Below are positions 63,871 through 64,000 of a DNA stretch of 64,000 nucleotides, one piece after another; the first letter of the stretch is position 1; the number at the start of each line of letters is the position of its first letter. Position numbers and translations under genes: made by a program. Source of the DNA: Paraburkholderia sprentiae WSM5005. GTDB lineage: Bacteria; Pseudomonadota; Gammaproteobacteria; Burkholderiales; Burkholderiaceae. The DNA is taken from contig NZ_CP017561.2 of the NCBI RefSeq assembly GCF_001865575.2, forward strand, positions 1,240,001-1,304,000, read 5' to 3'. The notes under the pieces were generated by a model. The model was not told the origin of the DNA. It did no database searches and worked only from the letters and a program-made list of their open reading frames with translations.

Positions 63871-64000
63871 ATGTTGCACCTCCTGATGCGGAGCGCGCCA
63901 TCGTTGCAGCGTGATGCGCTCAGTCAGGCGACGTGCGAAGCGCCATGCATGCGCCGCACGCCGGACCTCACTGCTGCCGGATCCACGTCTGCGAGCGGCC
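63871..64000. other. Right-edge sequence, possibly the 3' end of a minus-strand gene
   Basis: Two minus-strand frames enter from beyond the edge. One ends at 63968 (reading SQTWIRQQ then stop), the other at 63924 (reading VDPAAVRSGVRRMHGASHVA then stop). Either could be the C-terminus of a gene, and the window is too short to decide. Confidence 0.25.

Noticed and set aside
63871..64000. Calling a partial gene at the right edge
   Set aside because: Two alternative minus-strand frames reach the edge and neither can be recognised from so few residues, so it was reported only as an unresolved edge.

Overview
This window looks like a chromosome segment of a Burkholderia/Paraburkholderia-type betaproteobacterium. 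The sequence is GC-rich, codons strongly favour G or C in third position, and the order rluB-rimP-nusA-infB-rbfA-truB, then an EmrAB-type efflux operon, typA, sucA-sucB-lpdA and zapE matches what I know of Burkholderiaceae main chromosomes. The species call is an inference. No rRNA, tRNA or CRISPR array was recognised.

Layout. 1-960 is a decayed zone: a frameshifted membrane-protein remnant fused behind the start of a thiamine-diphosphate enzyme, and an internal piece of a SulP transporter. 983-9805 carries transport and surface genes: an exported protein, a Na+/H+ antiporter, an acyltransferase with a tiny coupled leader ORF, a fluoride exporter under a fluoride riboswitch, an ammonium transporter with a candidate sigma-54 promoter, a CHASE3-like histidine kinase and a DJ-1/PfpI protein. 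10002-19000 holds a lipoprotein, an Rrf2 regulator with a NAD(P)-binding oxidoreductase and matching palindromic operators, a large MscS channel with a His-rich tail, a divergent cysteine-dioxygenase-like/Lrp pair and a FUSC efflux protein. 19203-28383 is a tightly overlapping recC-recB-recD operon.

28438-36716 is mixed: a VC0807-like membrane protein, arfB, an EAL phosphodiesterase, an ABM monooxygenase, several small exported or hypothetical proteins, a YdcF protein, a stand-alone transposase-type DNA-binding domain and a LysR regulator. 36906-41394 carries an aminotransferase, scpB and rluB. 42028-48599 is the translation/transcription operon rimP-nusA-infB-rbfA-truB, with a promoter and terminator-like attenuator in its leader and another strong terminator between infB and rbfA. 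It converges on a MarR-controlled tripartite efflux operon (53726-48725, minus strand).

54006-63246 carries typA, the 2-oxoglutarate dehydrogenase operon with strong hairpins in its gaps, and zapE. It is followed by a second stand-alone transposase-type DNA-binding-domain gene.

Most of the window is housekeeping. The least explained items are the two catalytic-domain-less transposase relatives (35008-35409 and 63346-63804), each with a good ribosome binding site and its own terminator, and the regulatory RNA or palindrome elements around crcB, rimP, the Rrf2 module and the sucA-sucB-lpdA operon.
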